Assembly (NCBI RefSeq): GCF_051020765.1 | Contig: NC_134944.1 | Coordinates: forward strand, 7,378,001 to 7,442,000 | Length of the DNA stretch: 64,000 bases | Reading direction: 5' to 3' | DNA from: Lasioglossum baleicum | Taxonomy: Eukaryota > Arthropoda > Insecta > Hymenoptera > Halictidae | Shown: in pieces, positions 34,321 through 44,985 of the stretch | How positions within the stretch are numbered: position 1 is the stretch's first letter | How the letters are laid out: each line of letters starts with the position of its first letter | Made by a program: the position numbers and the translations under genes | The notes under the pieces: model-generated | Seen by the model: the letters and a program-made list of their open reading frames with translations, nothing else | What the model was told of the DNA's origin: nothing | Databases searched by the model: none

Positions 34321-35443
34321 AGCTCATTAGGCTCGCGAAGAATCTAACGAGGTCCGCGAGAAGTTTACGATCACCATAAATGCATAAAATCCTTAAAGCG
34401 AGTTACGTCATTGTATGCTCTGGGATCCGTGACGAGTCGGACTCGTCGCCGACGTGTGCACGGGGCTAATTACCTGGGTACTCTGGGTGAGTAATCAGGT
34501 ATTCCGGGTAGCCAATGACTGCGCACCAAAATTAGCCGTCGAGAGAGAGCCCGATTGCTCAACACCGACAGGCGGGGCGCTGCAAAACCGATTGATCATA
34601 GGAAACCGTTCGAAACCATTCACTTTTTCGACCGCCATTCACAAGCGGCGCGCGAGACAGCCATTTCTGCGCTCGATCGATCATGGCGGCTACGCGAGAT
34701 TTCGAGCCGACGATCATCGGTCGTTGTCCCGAGCCGGGCAAAAACATACCGTGACGCCGTGTATTCGATCTCTGTTTCTACTCGGCCGTTTTTACTTTCG
34801 TTTCGCTTTTACTCTCTTTTGCTCGTCCGACGCCGCAACGCCCGGAGAGAGAGAGAGAGAGAGACCGATTGAAAGAGGAATAGTAGCATCCCGGCTCTCG
34901 GCCCCGGCTCGCGACAACGCGCCGATTGTTCCTCTCCGAGGAATTCTCTGATTACATAAGATACATTACGAGATGAAGACCCCGACCGAGTCGTGGTTGT
35001 TCTGTACATGTTCTGTTTTTGTCCCCGCACGCTTGCCGCAGCACTGGAAGTACGTCAAGGTATGGATCCAGCAGTGTTCGCATCCGGTTCCTGCATTAAT
35101 TAGGACGAGTGGTCCGCGAATTAGATCGTAGCCTGATTCTTTCTCGAAAGACTAGTCCCGTTTAGGTCATCGGACGCTTCTGCCGAATTTCGAGCCCCAT
35201 ATTGACTACAAAATGAAGTGAACACCCTTTACAAATTGGGCCTAACCTCTTCAGTTTTCGAAAATGATGTCCTGGATGAAAAATGGGTTGATACGCTAGG
35301 TTTAGTGTCAAAGAGTGTTCACTTAATTCTGTGCCCGATTGTATAATATAGAAAACAAGTCATTGTTTAGACCAGGCCTGGGGCAACATCTTTCCTACTG
35401 TCGTTTCACTACCCCCACCACCAGTGTACCGGTTCCCCCACTA
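34321..35443 (+). other. Intron 2, unassigned
   Basis: GC-rich from 34430 to 35160, with a (GA) run at 34844-34864, then AT-rich. No supported exon. Confidence 0.35.
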
Positions 35444-35687
35444 TTAACCCTTTGCACTCCGTTGTCGCCGATAATACGACATTCGAAATATGAACTTAAA
35501 ACATAAAATTCTCATTTTGTTGAGGATTTATAAACTTGAACTTGTTTTATATAATGTAGCTGAGGAATAAATATTTCGTTTTATTGCAGCAACCGTATTT
35601 TTTAAATATATATACACTTGTAACTAATATAGTGCTGGAGTTGTTGGAGTACTATATGAGTAACTAGGCTGGAGTGCAAAGGGTTAA
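35444..35687. mobile_element. piggyBac-like TTAA MITE, CCCTTTGCACTCC family (intact)
   Basis: TTAA plus CCCTTTGCACTCC at the left; the perfect inverse GGAGTGCAAAGGG plus TTAA at the right. 244 bp including both TTAA copies. AT-rich non-coding interior. Confidence 0.92.
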
Positions 35688-35754
35688 CTATTCGGTTAGG
35701 TAAAGGTTAATTATTTTAGTAGCTCGCGTTACTGTGTGGTGGAGAAGAGTCATC

Positions 35755-35935
35755 CGTGGCTAGCGAGCCGCAAGTTGCCCAGACCTGGATTTTAACGGAG
35801 CTAGGTCAGTGCCCCATAGGGCAATTTCCCTCTAGCCTAAATGCCATATTCCCCAAAAATCTAGCTCCTGCCTGTGTAGACGTTTCCTTGCCCCGGATTT
35901 TGACGGGGCTAGAACAGTGCTCGAATTTAACACTA
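35755..35935 (+). repeat. Dispersed copy of the ~115-bp module
   Basis: Contains AGACCTGGATTTTAACGGAG, CAGTGCCCCATAGGGCAATT, CTAAATGCCATATTCC and AAAAATCTAGCTCCTGCC, then a second start GGATTTTGACGGGGC. It matches the array at 33940-34310. Confidence 0.8.
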
Positions 35936-37790
35936 AATTTACCACCACCGATCAAATGACCGGTTCTAGATTTTTTATTTCACAATTAAATAAATTTAGC
36001 AGAGGAGTAGCCTTATTTTTATGAAGCTACTAATATTTAGCCCTGTATGGGCCCGCTTTAGACTATGATAATCTTCCTGAGAGGGCTGAAGCGACCGATG
36101 ACGACGAAAGCGTCTCTTAGAATTGCATGGTTCAAGGACCACTCGTCCACACGACCGACGGTAGTGGATCACGGAACCTCCTGGCAGAGAGTGCAGTCGA
36201 ATCGCGACTCTCTGCTAGCCGTAGTACCTGTCTACAGTAAATCCTCTATAAACGCAAAAAGGCTGTACACGATAACCGCAAAAATATATCCCCTCCACTG
36301 TGGTAATCTGACCTCGGCTCGCGTATATGTAACACCAATATTTAATCTCCTTTATTTTTCATTATTTTTTTATGGAACTTTCAGCAACATATTCCTGGCA
36401 TTTTTCTGATGCAAAATGATACCAAACACGATATAATTTCAACTGTATTTAGTGGTGTAATTGACGATAAACGTTTCGGGCGCAAGGAAGGACAGCGTAT
36501 GGGAAAGAAAGAGACGCGGAGAGTCGCAGTCGCTTCCTTCTCTACGCTCGGCTCGGCCTTTGAAGCTCAAAAAGATAGTGTCCGTCTACGAATTTTGCAA
36601 AGGTACCTCCCCGAGGCTTTTGCGTTTATAGAGGATTTACTGTAGTTAGCATGGCGGTTATAGGATTTGGGCGAGCCACTACTCTCGGTCGCGGACCGAA
36701 AAACGGAGGCACGCGGAAAACGAACCGATACATCCGCTGGTCGATATAAATATGTATATCGATTTCTCAATCGACGTTTTTTTCAGACTTACACGTGTCT
36801 GCACGTGTGCGTCCTTGTGAACAACCAGCCATGCTGTTCCCCCACTGTAAGTCCACGGCAGGTGTCGCTGTCGACCCGTTTTGCCGATATTACCAGGAAT
36901 TTTACGCATGCACCGAGACCACCGTGTGTGTCCTAGTTTGCCGACCGAGTCACAAGTAATTCCTTCCCGATCCTCCATCCTTTGTCCGCGAGCGGATCCT
37001 TGAACGCGAAAGGAATCCAATCGCGATCTCTCCGTCTTCTTCGAACTATCGCATTCTCGACATTGCAATTTTCCTTATACAGTCCCTCACTTTTAGAAGG
37101 ACGACGATCTTTTTAAGATTGATTAATTTTAAGCACCGAGTTCGAAACGCATTGAAAGCAGAATAAATTGACACGGGTCCACAGAACGTACTTTTTACAA
37201 TTTTCAATACAGGACCACACAGGAAAATTGCGAACACAACTTTTAGTATTTTATTCTGTAATTCCGACTTCTTCAAAAAAATTATGCCTACTTTATGTAG
37301 TCAACTAATTGTTCAGTGGTCGAAAGAAGAATTTTTTAAGATTAAGAAGTTTTTAGCATCGACCTCGAGACGCGTCGAAAGCCGCGTCACAGAAAAATAG
37401 CTTCCAGCACGACCGCAGCTTAAATCGGTAATTGCTCGGGGCGAATTACCCGGTCACCTCACGATTCCGGCTTATCTCGTTGGGAACGCATTTAAAGTTT
37501 AACGGGCGGTTTGACGCTCGTGGATTCCGCGGCGTTCGCACGTGACGCGCCGAAGAACACGTTTATTTCCGCGTAGCACGCGATATCGCCAGCTCCGAAA
37601 TACTCTCGCATACCTGGCCACAGCTCTCCCTGTATCCTGTAGTCTCTCCTCTCTCTCTCTCTCTGCACGTTTCACGAGTTTGCCTGCTCTCACCTGCATC
37701 CTCCGTTAGTTCGCTGGGAAGAGCCGAATGCCTCCAATTTTAATGGAACTCGCGCACGGTACAGACCATGAAAGAACGTTTCAACATGTA
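35936..37790 (+). other. Intron 2, unassigned
   Basis: Mixed sequence. A direct repeat of CTGTAGACTTACTAAATC-type blocks is suggested by ACAGTAAATCCTCTATAAAC at 36234, which is inverted at 36617 as GTTTATAGAGGATTTACTGT. This perfect 20-bp inverted pair is ~385 bp apart, with TAGTTAGC/GTCTAC flanks. It could mark the ends of another element. No gene seen. Confidence 0.45.
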
Positions 37791-38785
37791 TACACTACTG
37801 TGCGAAAGAAAGAAGCATCCAGTATAATTGTAAGACATAATGACAAACAATATCTTCATGTAGAAATTACAGGGACCATAACTGTTACAACCAAAAAGAA
37901 AAACAGTCATAGAATAACAAGTATTTCATCGACTAAAATCGTAATGGTTACAAATAAGGATTGTAAGTAACTGAACATTTGTTCTCTTTGTGGTAAATGT
38001 TGTTGAGATAAATTTATTTCGATCGCTGATAACAGTTATTCGATGGGAGAAGTTTCTTTCGATCGCTCATAACAGTTATTAATGAAGGAAATTTGTGTAA
38101 TAGTTATTATTAAATAGTACAACTTTCAAATGGTAGACAATCAGTTATTTCATAAAATTTTTATTCGCAAAAGTAATTGCTACAATCAAGATTTAAGGTG
38201 ACAATCAAAAACAGATTTTGTGTTGTTCTTGTGGTCTGTTGATTCGTCTTGTTGTACGAAACCTTCTCAATGAATTTCACAGGCTTGCTTCATCTGAAGA
38301 AGTATAGACAACTCCATAATTAAATGAGCAACCAAAATTAATTTTCTCATCAATAAATTATTAGGAGCAAGTGAAAAGAAATATTCGATCATCGATAACT
38401 TTTATGAACGGTCGAAATGAACTTCTCCCATCGATAACAGTTATCGAGGAGGAACCAATTTTTTGAATAACTGTTACATTATATAACCAAAAAGTATAAA
38501 AATCGATATTTTTTAATCATTCTGTCTTTTAATTTTTTTCTTTATATTTTGTGTAGATTATCTTCAATTTCAATAATAATCAACTTTGTATCAACGATCT
38601 TTATCGTAGAAAATTTTAGAATAACTGTTATTTCTGGTCCCTGAGAAATTTGTATTGTACAATGATTGATTTATTGCATTTGATTTAAAGTATCAATCCA
38701 TATTAAATTACTGTGTTCTTAATTGATTTTCTACGCTTTTCTATTAAAAATGGCCGGGTGCTTCTTCCTTCTGCACAGTAGTGTA
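37791..38785. mobile_element. MITE, TACACTACTGTGC family, interrupted by a hAT-like element
   Basis: Left tip TACACTACTGTGCGAAAGAA then AGAAGCATCC; right tip GGGTGCTTCTTCCTTC then TGCACAGTAGTGTA. These are near-perfect inverted repeats. The original element (~215 bp, compare 703-927) is split by the hAT-like insertion at 37870-38643, giving a clear nesting order. Confidence 0.88.
37870..38643. mobile_element. hAT-like MITE with 8-bp target duplication (7/8)
   Basis: Ends CAGGGACCATAACTGTTA and TAACTGTTATTTCTGGTCCC then TG. The flanking 8-mers are AGAAATTA (37862-37869) and AGAAATTT (38644-38651), one mismatch. It shares long blocks with 13049-13542, e.g. ACAAGTATTTCATCGACTAA and CGTAGAAAATTTTA, but is ~280 bp longer. 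Internal GATAACAGTTAT motifs are repeated. No transposase frame. Confidence 0.9.
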
Positions 38786-39097
38786 TATTTTTTCGCAGAG
38801 GGTGAAAACAGCCCCTTGAAAGGGTTGCAAGCTCTCCGAATAAATCCAGTTCTGCGTTCAATACGAGTTCCCTTAAAAATTCTGAAGAGCTCTTCGGCTT
38901 CTCACTATCCTCCTGTCTCAGTGTCTCTGTGTGTGTGTGTGTAGTGTGTACATGTAACTTTTACGTTGTAGATGTAATTCCCGAATTGTCGCAGAGAGAC
39001 AAAACGTGTACATTTTTGGTAAAGAGATTGTTCCTTTCGATCGAACGAGTCGGAATTGAATTAGCCAGCTCTCTGACCCGTGAAATCGTTGTTACAG
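38786..39097 (+). other. Intron 2, end
   Basis: Contains a (GT) run at 38923-38945 and ends with the acceptor TCGTTGTTACAG of exon 3. Nothing else recognised. Confidence 0.6.
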
Positions 39098-39187
39098 GCC
39101 AGCAGACATGTCGGAGATTTGTTCGAAGACCTGCGGGACGGGCACAACCTCATTTCCCTGCTGGAGGTTCTCTCGGGCGAGCATCTC
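39098..39187 (+). CDS. shot: Short stop coding exon 3, CH1 middle
   Basis: 90 bases, phase 0 to phase 0, encoding residues 62-91: A-S-R-H-V-G then D-L-F-E-D-L-R-D-G-H-N-L-I-S-L-L-E-V-L-S-G-E-H-L. The D-L-x-x-D-L-R-D-G-x-x-L-I-x-L-L-E stretch is the second helix and the hallmark of a CH domain. It follows exon 2 without a frame break (K-K | A-S-R). Acceptor GTTACAG, donor CATCTC/GTAAGT. In vertebrate plectin an alternative 5-residue exon sits at the junction before this exon; none was seen here at that position. Confidence 0.97.
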
Positions 39188-39569
39188 GTAAGTGTTCCGC
39201 AACCTTGCATTCACGTTGCATACACAGCGTACCGTATTGCCGTGCACTATACTCGGTGATATACTGTATTCCGGTCATGCCCGGAGACTTGGCAATGCTT
39301 TCGCTGAACCCTCACTGCTTGGGGGAGGCTGCTCGTTATGTAACCGAGGGGGTGGGGCCCACTTGACCTCGATTAAAAACTCGTCGATGGATTCGTTATT
39401 ACTCCCGGTACCTGCCGGCATTTACTAGAAGCTCTCGCGCCCTTCGCAATCTCCTTATCATCGAGTTAGGGAGTGATTAACTCTAAACCTATCACGCATA
39501 ATTATTGAAATTGTAAAGATGCTTTCGTGGTAAACGATTAAATAACTGTATTTAGTAGAGCAATATTAC

Positions 39570-39958
39570 ATTGGGTCGGCAAGAAAGCAATTTCGGTATT
39601 CTAAGATGAAATACAGCCTTAATATTGCTTACCTTCCTTGTTCGAAAGTTTTATTAAATGCAACGTACCCAATTTTGAATTATTAAAACAGTTTAGCCGA
39701 AGAAAGTCACAGATTCTCTGAAAATTATACATTCTACTATGACTTTAAACAACGAAGTGTATAACATTAATTTGACTGTTTTTTTGTTAATGAACGAACA
39801 TTGTTAATGAATAAGATATTTTCCCTTTTGTTCGATGATCTTTTTCGGAAAAGAATAAATGAGAAAATATTCTATTGATTAAAGTTCATCGTTTGAATAA
39901 AAAAATTCGGTTTTATTTCACCATAAGATACCGAAATTATTTTTTTGCCAACCGAATA
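39570..39958. mobile_element. mariner-type MITE (~390 bp)
   Basis: Left tip ATTGGGTCGGCAAGAAAGCA then ATTTCGGTATTCTAAGATG. Right tip, as inverse, TTCACCATAAGATACCGAAA then TTATTTTTTTGCCAACCGAAT. The GGTTGGCAAGAAAGTAATTTCGG-like tip is typical of mariner. The interior is AT-rich and non-coding. A fragment of the same interior is on the opposite strand at 48461-48605. Confidence 0.88.
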
Positions 39959-40375
39959 ATATGAACCGCACGAAGTTCAATTAAATTTGATCTTACTTGA
40001 TTATTTTTACGAAGCAACGTGTACCCCGGCTACTTGGAAAGCTCGGTAGGTGTAGTGTTAATCGCGGATAGCTCGGATTTCATTCGAGGAAATCGGACCA
40101 AGTAGAATCACGGGTGTAATCGAACACTATTTAATGACGAAAATAATTTATCTTGAAAACGAAGGGGAGATAACATTTCAGCTTGCCACTCGCGTTCACT
40201 GGATTCTTTTCGTGAAGCGAGGGTTGTACGCGTCGCCAGATGAGGGGAGGGAGCACGTACACCATGGAAGGGGAAGGTAGAGAGTGGGGGGACAAATCTT
40301 AAATACAATTAATCCGGAAACTATATCAATGTGTCTAATATTTTGCGTGTAATCCTACATTAACAATTATTCCTA

Positions 40376-40529
40376 CAAATCTTCATGCAAAATAAAAATT
40401 TCTCCAGTCAATTCTGAAAAACTAAAATTATATAAAAATACGTGTTACATAATATTACTAGGAAAATTTGTCTAGTATCTTTTCACAGTTCTGTATTTGA
40501 CCAATATGGCATAAAATCCGCAATCGAAC
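40376..40529 (-). mobile_element. Degenerate GACTGCGGAT-family MITE
   Basis: CAAATCTTCATGCAAAATAA at the left and ATGGCATAAAATCCGCAATC at the right correspond to the inner tip sequences of the family. The outermost left bases have decayed. Lies in intron 3. Confidence 0.55.
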
Positions 40530-40630
40530 AATTACTAAAAAAATGAAAACGTATATCGGAGGGTTTCGAAGATAATTGAACAGTCTAAATGTTTAACGTT
40601 TTACCGAGATTAACTGTGTCTTGTTTTTAG

Positions 40631-40801
40631 CCGCGGGAAAGAGGTCGGATGCGTTTCCACATGCTGCAGAACGTGCAAATGGCCCTTGACTTTCTTCGAT
40701 ACAAGAAGATCAAGCTGGTGAATATCCGCGCGGAGGATATCGTCGACGGTAATCCGAAGCTGACCCTCGGCTTGATATGGACCATAATACTGCACTTCCA
40801 G
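40631..40801 (+). CDS. shot: Short stop coding exon 4, end of CH1
   Basis: 171 bases, phase 0 to 0, residues 92-148, starting P-R-E-R-G-R-M-R-F-H and ending L-G-L-I-W-T-I-I-L-H-F-Q. The K-L-V-N-I-R-x-E-D-I-V-D-G-N-P-K-L-T-L-G-L-I-W segment is actinin-type actin-binding signature 2. With exons 2 and 3 it completes CH1. Acceptor TTGTTTTTAG, donor TTCCAG/GTGAGT. The next constitutive exon (54350) begins I-S-D-I, giving the invariant H-F-Q-I-S-D-I linker, but a 15-nt microexon could be inserted in between. Confidence 0.98.
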
Positions 40802-41109
40802 GTGAGTATCCTCCACGAATTGACAATAGGAATAAAATCTAGTCGTTCTCCACGGAGCTTAAGCTCGCTCGAGAATGCAATTCTCCTGGCGTGTGCGATG
40901 CACTTGTCTCTCGACGCACACAGACTTGGTTCGCCTTTCGAATCGCGATAATTAATTATCGGACGATAAGCGACGATAACGCATCGAGCTTTCCATGCTC
41001 TCCCACGCTCTCTCTCACCTACTCTCTGTCTCTCTCATCGACAAAAGCGTTCTCTATGCTCTCGGCGAAACGGAACAAGCGCGATATACCGGCTAATCCC
41101 TTGCGCTTT

Positions 41110-41441
41110 ATTTTACAATAATTAATATTGAACTTCCAAAAATGTTGTATTTTCTTGAACGAGCTGATTCCCGAAGTCATTGCAAGTAACTTTTTCCTTT
41201 GCGAAAATGTCCTCCGCGGCTTAGTTGAGCAGTTATTAATGAAAAACACGGACCAATTGGGGCGCGGTTACAAGGGGCGGGGTCCAGCTCGCCCAATACG
41301 CTCGGAGGGGCGTGTCGTAACCGCGCTCTGATTGTTTTTCGTTAATAACTCCTGAAGGAAGCCATGGATAGCATTTTCGCAAAGGAAAAAGTTACTTCAA
41401 ATTACCTGAGGAATCACCTCTTTCACTTTTAGGACACCCTG
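41110..41441. mobile_element. Fold-back MITE with GC-rich core (copy 2)
   Basis: Arms contain CGAAGTCATTGCAAGTAACT then TTTTCC, against GGAAAAAGTTACTTCAAATT. The inner arms contain GAAAAACACGGACCAATT, with GATTGTTTTTCGTTAATAAC as partial inverse. The core is GC-rich (GGGGCGGGGTCCAGCTCGCCC). The right end, CCTCTTTCACTTTTAGGACA then CCCTGTA, shares the CACCCTGTA tip with the adjacent element. Related to 25597-25858. Confidence 0.75.
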
Positions 41442-41451
41442 TATATGTATA

Positions 41452-41833
41452 CAGTGTGTCCCACGTAACACTTTTCACGATTTTTCAATTAAGTGCGATA
41501 ATCTGACAAAAAATATTTTAAACAAAAGTCGATCAGTCTTCGATTGGCTATACATTGCAATGAAAAGAGTTCGAAAATTTTCTTTTTAATTATTGCCAAG
41601 GCCACCTTCATCTTTTTAAAATGGTACTTCAAGGTCTTCCGAAGGTCATGGTCACTGTCAAGTCAAAAATACCAAGTGCCATTTTAAAAAATGAAGGTGG
41701 CCTCGATAATACTAAAAAAGAAAACTTCTTTTTATTGCAATCGAAAACTGATCAACTTTCGTTTGAAATATTCTTTTATCAGATTATCGCAGGTACTTGA
41801 AAAATCGTGAAAAGTGTTATGTGGGACACCCTG
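41452..41833. mobile_element. Long palindromic MITE with CAGGGTGTCCCAC tips
   Basis: Left CAGTGTGTCCCACGTAACAC then TTTTCACGATTTTTCAA; right, as inverse, TTGAAAAATCGTGAAAAGTG then TTATGTGGGACACCCTG. TA lies at both ends. The arms extend nearly to the centre (inner arms CCACCTTCATCTTTTTAAAA versus TTTTAAAAAATGAAGGTGG). About 382 bp. Confidence 0.9.
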
Positions 41834-42224
41834 TACATATCGACGACAACAAAAATTCACTCTCCGTCTGAAACCTTATTTTTATCGACGCCTTCTGCAT
41901 ACCAGCTTGTTTCTGTTTACGATTAATTCGTTTACTGTTCTAGGCTTTTACTGAAGTCCCTATTTTAATTGTTGGAACGGATGTTCCAAGCTTTAATGGA
42001 CAAAACTAGATATTGTAAAGAAAAACGACTCAGGTTGCAGACGGAGGGTTAATAACATAAACGTTTAGTGATCGACGGTTGTTTCTAGTGCAAGGGATTC
42101 ATTTATTCGAAAGATCGCGTGGTCGAAATTTCTTTCTGGAGAAATTGATATATGATCCTGTTACCCATATCGATCACGATGCATCTGTCTAATGATGTAT
42201 TTTTTGTTTTGTTTCGCGCCGCAG

Positions 42225-42239
42225 AGCTGGCGACGCAAG
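42225..42239 (+). CDS. shot: Candidate 15-nt microexon between CH1 and CH2 of shot
   Basis: AGCTGGCGACGCAAG is bounded by a strong pyrimidine tract and acceptor (TTTTTGTTTTGTTTCGCGCC then GCAG) and by an ideal donor, GTAAGT. Fifteen bases is a multiple of three. Spliced between exon 4 (phase 0 out) and the exon at 54350 (phase 0 in), it would insert S-W-R-R-K after H-F-Q. No stop is introduced. Alternative 5-residue exons in the actin-binding domain are established for vertebrate plectin (at a different junction). Use here is inferred only from splice signals and phase. Confidence 0.5.
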
Positions 42240-43166
42240 GTAAGTTCCCTCCATTTTTACGTAGTGATTCCCAAAAACGTTTCACAGACGGTGAAACGAA
42301 GGGAACTCATGATCGAGAAGAATGAGGCCGCGTAGATCTCTTTATCGACCGCGGGAACCGATCGGGCATGGTAGATGGCGCTCGATGGTAGATCGCGATC
42401 CATCGGTCCGCTCGTCTGCCCGTGGGTCGTGTCGATTACAAAACGAATCTTAATCATTAGACGTTCTATCCTGACTGAAACACTGCAATTATATTCAGGC
42501 TATCAAAGGATTACAACTCTAACAATACAATATAACCCTTCCCTCTAAAAAAAAACACAATTCTTCCGCAAGCTTCAATGAACGTGAAGCACTCGACTGA
42601 CAATTATAGTACTTACTCATTTCCGTAAATACTCGATAAATACATAATTTAAGTGACAATTGCCTCAAAGTGCAGAGTTCAAACACAGTGGGAAGATTAG
42701 AAGAATTTATGAACGCTCGTTAAAATGAGTAACGAAGAAATTCGCCAGATTATGAGGTAATTAATGCAAAGTTTAGACTGTTACCTCACGTGTGAATCGC
42801 ACCGAATGACAATGATGTCATTCCTTTATCTGGCACGATAACGCATCGGAACAAATACATACTGCAAATTGTCGTAGAACAATGAATACTAAATTTTTCA
42901 AACAAACCGCGCCGATTGTTCTCTGGTCTGTTTCGGTTCTAGCATCCTAGAAGTTGGAAGAGTTTTTAGATTTTTCTTTGCTATTCATATTGTTTGAGTG
43001 TATTTAATCTATAAGCTAAAATAATAAATGGTAGAAAAAGGTGCTGCGGGTCAGCAGATTTTGATAAAATAATTATTAGTAGTTTCACGTAGCTCTTCAA
43101 GGAAATTTCTTTTGTATATACAAAATTGTAAAATAATACAAAAATTAGTGTAAATGTGGTTCGGAA
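42240..43166 (+). other. Intron 4, unassigned
   Basis: AT-rich sequence without recognised elements. Confidence 0.5.
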
Positions 43167-43996
43167 CAGAGTTGTGCAGAATTACAATTGAATCACTCCA
43201 GCAATTATATAATAATTACAAAGTTATTGAATTACATTGTAATTGAGATAATCCAGATCTTCATTCAATTAAATTACAATGTAATTTGTAATTGCAATTG
43301 GGGTACAATTGCAAAATATATTGTAATTAAATTACAATGTAATTCGTAATTGCAATTGGGGGGTACAATTATAAAATACTTTGTAATTAAATTAAATTAA
43401 TCACGAATTACGATGTGATTAAATTAAAATTAAAAATTAATGAATAATGAAGTAATTGGTAAGAAGAGGTTGAAAAATCCATGCGAAGGTTTCAAACAGA
43501 AGGAATTTATTGGATTGGCAAATAAGTTCGTTCGGTTTTTGTGATTTATTCCACTGTAAAAAACCGAACGAACTTATTTGCCAACCCAATATTATTCATA
43601 AATTCATAATACCTGAACAGAAATAACTTCTGCGTTATAATTTTTTAAATTTCAACCATAAACATGAACTAGCGTTACGTATTATGAACGAGGACGAGGA
43701 ATAGAAACTACGCCGCACAGATAGCAAACAAGTATATGAAAGAAGAACAGAAAAATATATCGCACTTCCTCGAAGTTCTGGGCGATAATTTGGAGAGCTG
43801 TATTTCAATTATATTGTATCTCAATTACATTGTATTTCAAGTACATTGTATTTCATTTACACATCTGATTAAAATACTTAGTAATTGAATTAATTGAAGG
43901 GTATGAATTATGTAATTCAGTTTACGACGTAAGTGAATTACTATATAATTGAAATACAATGTAATTAAATTGCGTAATTGAATTAGCGCCACTCTG
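43167..43996. mobile_element. hAT-like element with exact 8-bp target duplication, hosting a mariner MITE
   Basis: Ends CAGAGTTGTGCAGAATTACA and TAATTGAATTAGCGCCACTC then TG. GTTCGGAA occurs immediately outside both ends (43159-43166 and 43997-44004), an exact 8-bp duplication. The interior is dominated by AATTACAATGTAATT motifs and is non-coding. The 80-bp mariner hairpin at 43510-43589 is nested in it. Confidence 0.92.
43510..43589. mobile_element. 80-bp mariner-type hairpin MITE (copy 2, nested)
   Basis: Arms TTGGATTGGCAAATAAGTTC.../...GAACTTATTTGCCAACCCAA. Apart from one tip substitution and a few bases in the loop it is identical to 1693-1772, so the insertion is recent. TA lies on both sides. 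Confidence 0.92.
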
Positions 43997-44156
43997 GTTC
44001 GGAACCCAACGCAATAGACAGTAGGTCCCGCTGAAAATTAGGCTGAAATTAGGCGATAGTGAGAGTGGAAGAAGGGGAGAAATGGCGAACGGAATTAAAA
44101 CCCCGAGAACACCAAATATCGTTATAAAAATTAGTCTATACGATAGTTTACAATTC

Positions 44157-44275
44157 GTACGATCTCCTCAGCTGTGCACTTTAAATCTACAACTTGTACG
44201 ATCTCCTCAGCTGTGCACTTTAAATCTACAACTTGTACGATCTCCATAGCTGTGCACTTTAAATCTACAACTTTC
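44157..44275 (+). repeat. Tandem repeat, 39 bp x 3
   Basis: Three consecutive units of GTACGATCTCCTCAGCTGTG then CACTTTAAATCTACAACTT. The third carries CAT for CTC. Nearly identical. Confidence 0.95.
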
Positions 44276-44985
44276 AATTGTTAAAGATGCAGTCCAGCAT
44301 TCGGGAGATCCCTACAAGTAGTATTATAGTTTTCCAACGACTGGAAATGGTTAGAAGCGTTTAGCAACAACGACGACGAGCACCATAGTTACCAAATCGA
44401 AATTGCATGATGCGAAGAAGTTGGCGGAGTGTGGACGCGCGAGTCGTTCCCGCTCGCGAATGGTTCTTTTATCCGTGGTCGCCGGGTAAAAAACCGATTG
44501 GTCGCCGCCGGTGACGACTGTCCTTCCCGCGAGCTCTCCGGCAGACGTTACCGTTTATGGTATTTCGTGGTGCTTGTCGCCCAGCAAGGCGGAAGGCTGA
44601 CAGTCGAGTCGAAACGTCGTTGCGAGACGGGACGAGACACCGCGGTGGTATTCATTTGCGTGGGAGGAGAACCGAGAGACAACCAGAGCCGTATCGGTTC
44701 GGTCTCGTGACGTTGAGAGCTGCTCCGGCGTGTCGCCCACCTTGCAATTATGATAATCGGCATTGGCAGATCGAGCCTCGAATACAGAAACAAGGATGAC
44801 GCCACCGGACAAGGTCGCCGGTAACCGACCCGCTTCGAGCACCTTCCGGAGAACCCGAAACGAGCCTTTAGGCAATCTCTCTTTTCGTTTCGTCATCCAC
44901 TTTGTTACAGGATAAACCCTCGGGGGCGGTAGGACAATCGCTGAACGACGCACGAGTTGATCGTTCAGACCTTTTCAGGGATAAG
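44276..44985 (+). other. Intron 4, GC-rich unassigned block
   Basis: GC-rich at 44360-44900 with overlapping frames on both strands and no domain recognised. Confidence 0.35.
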
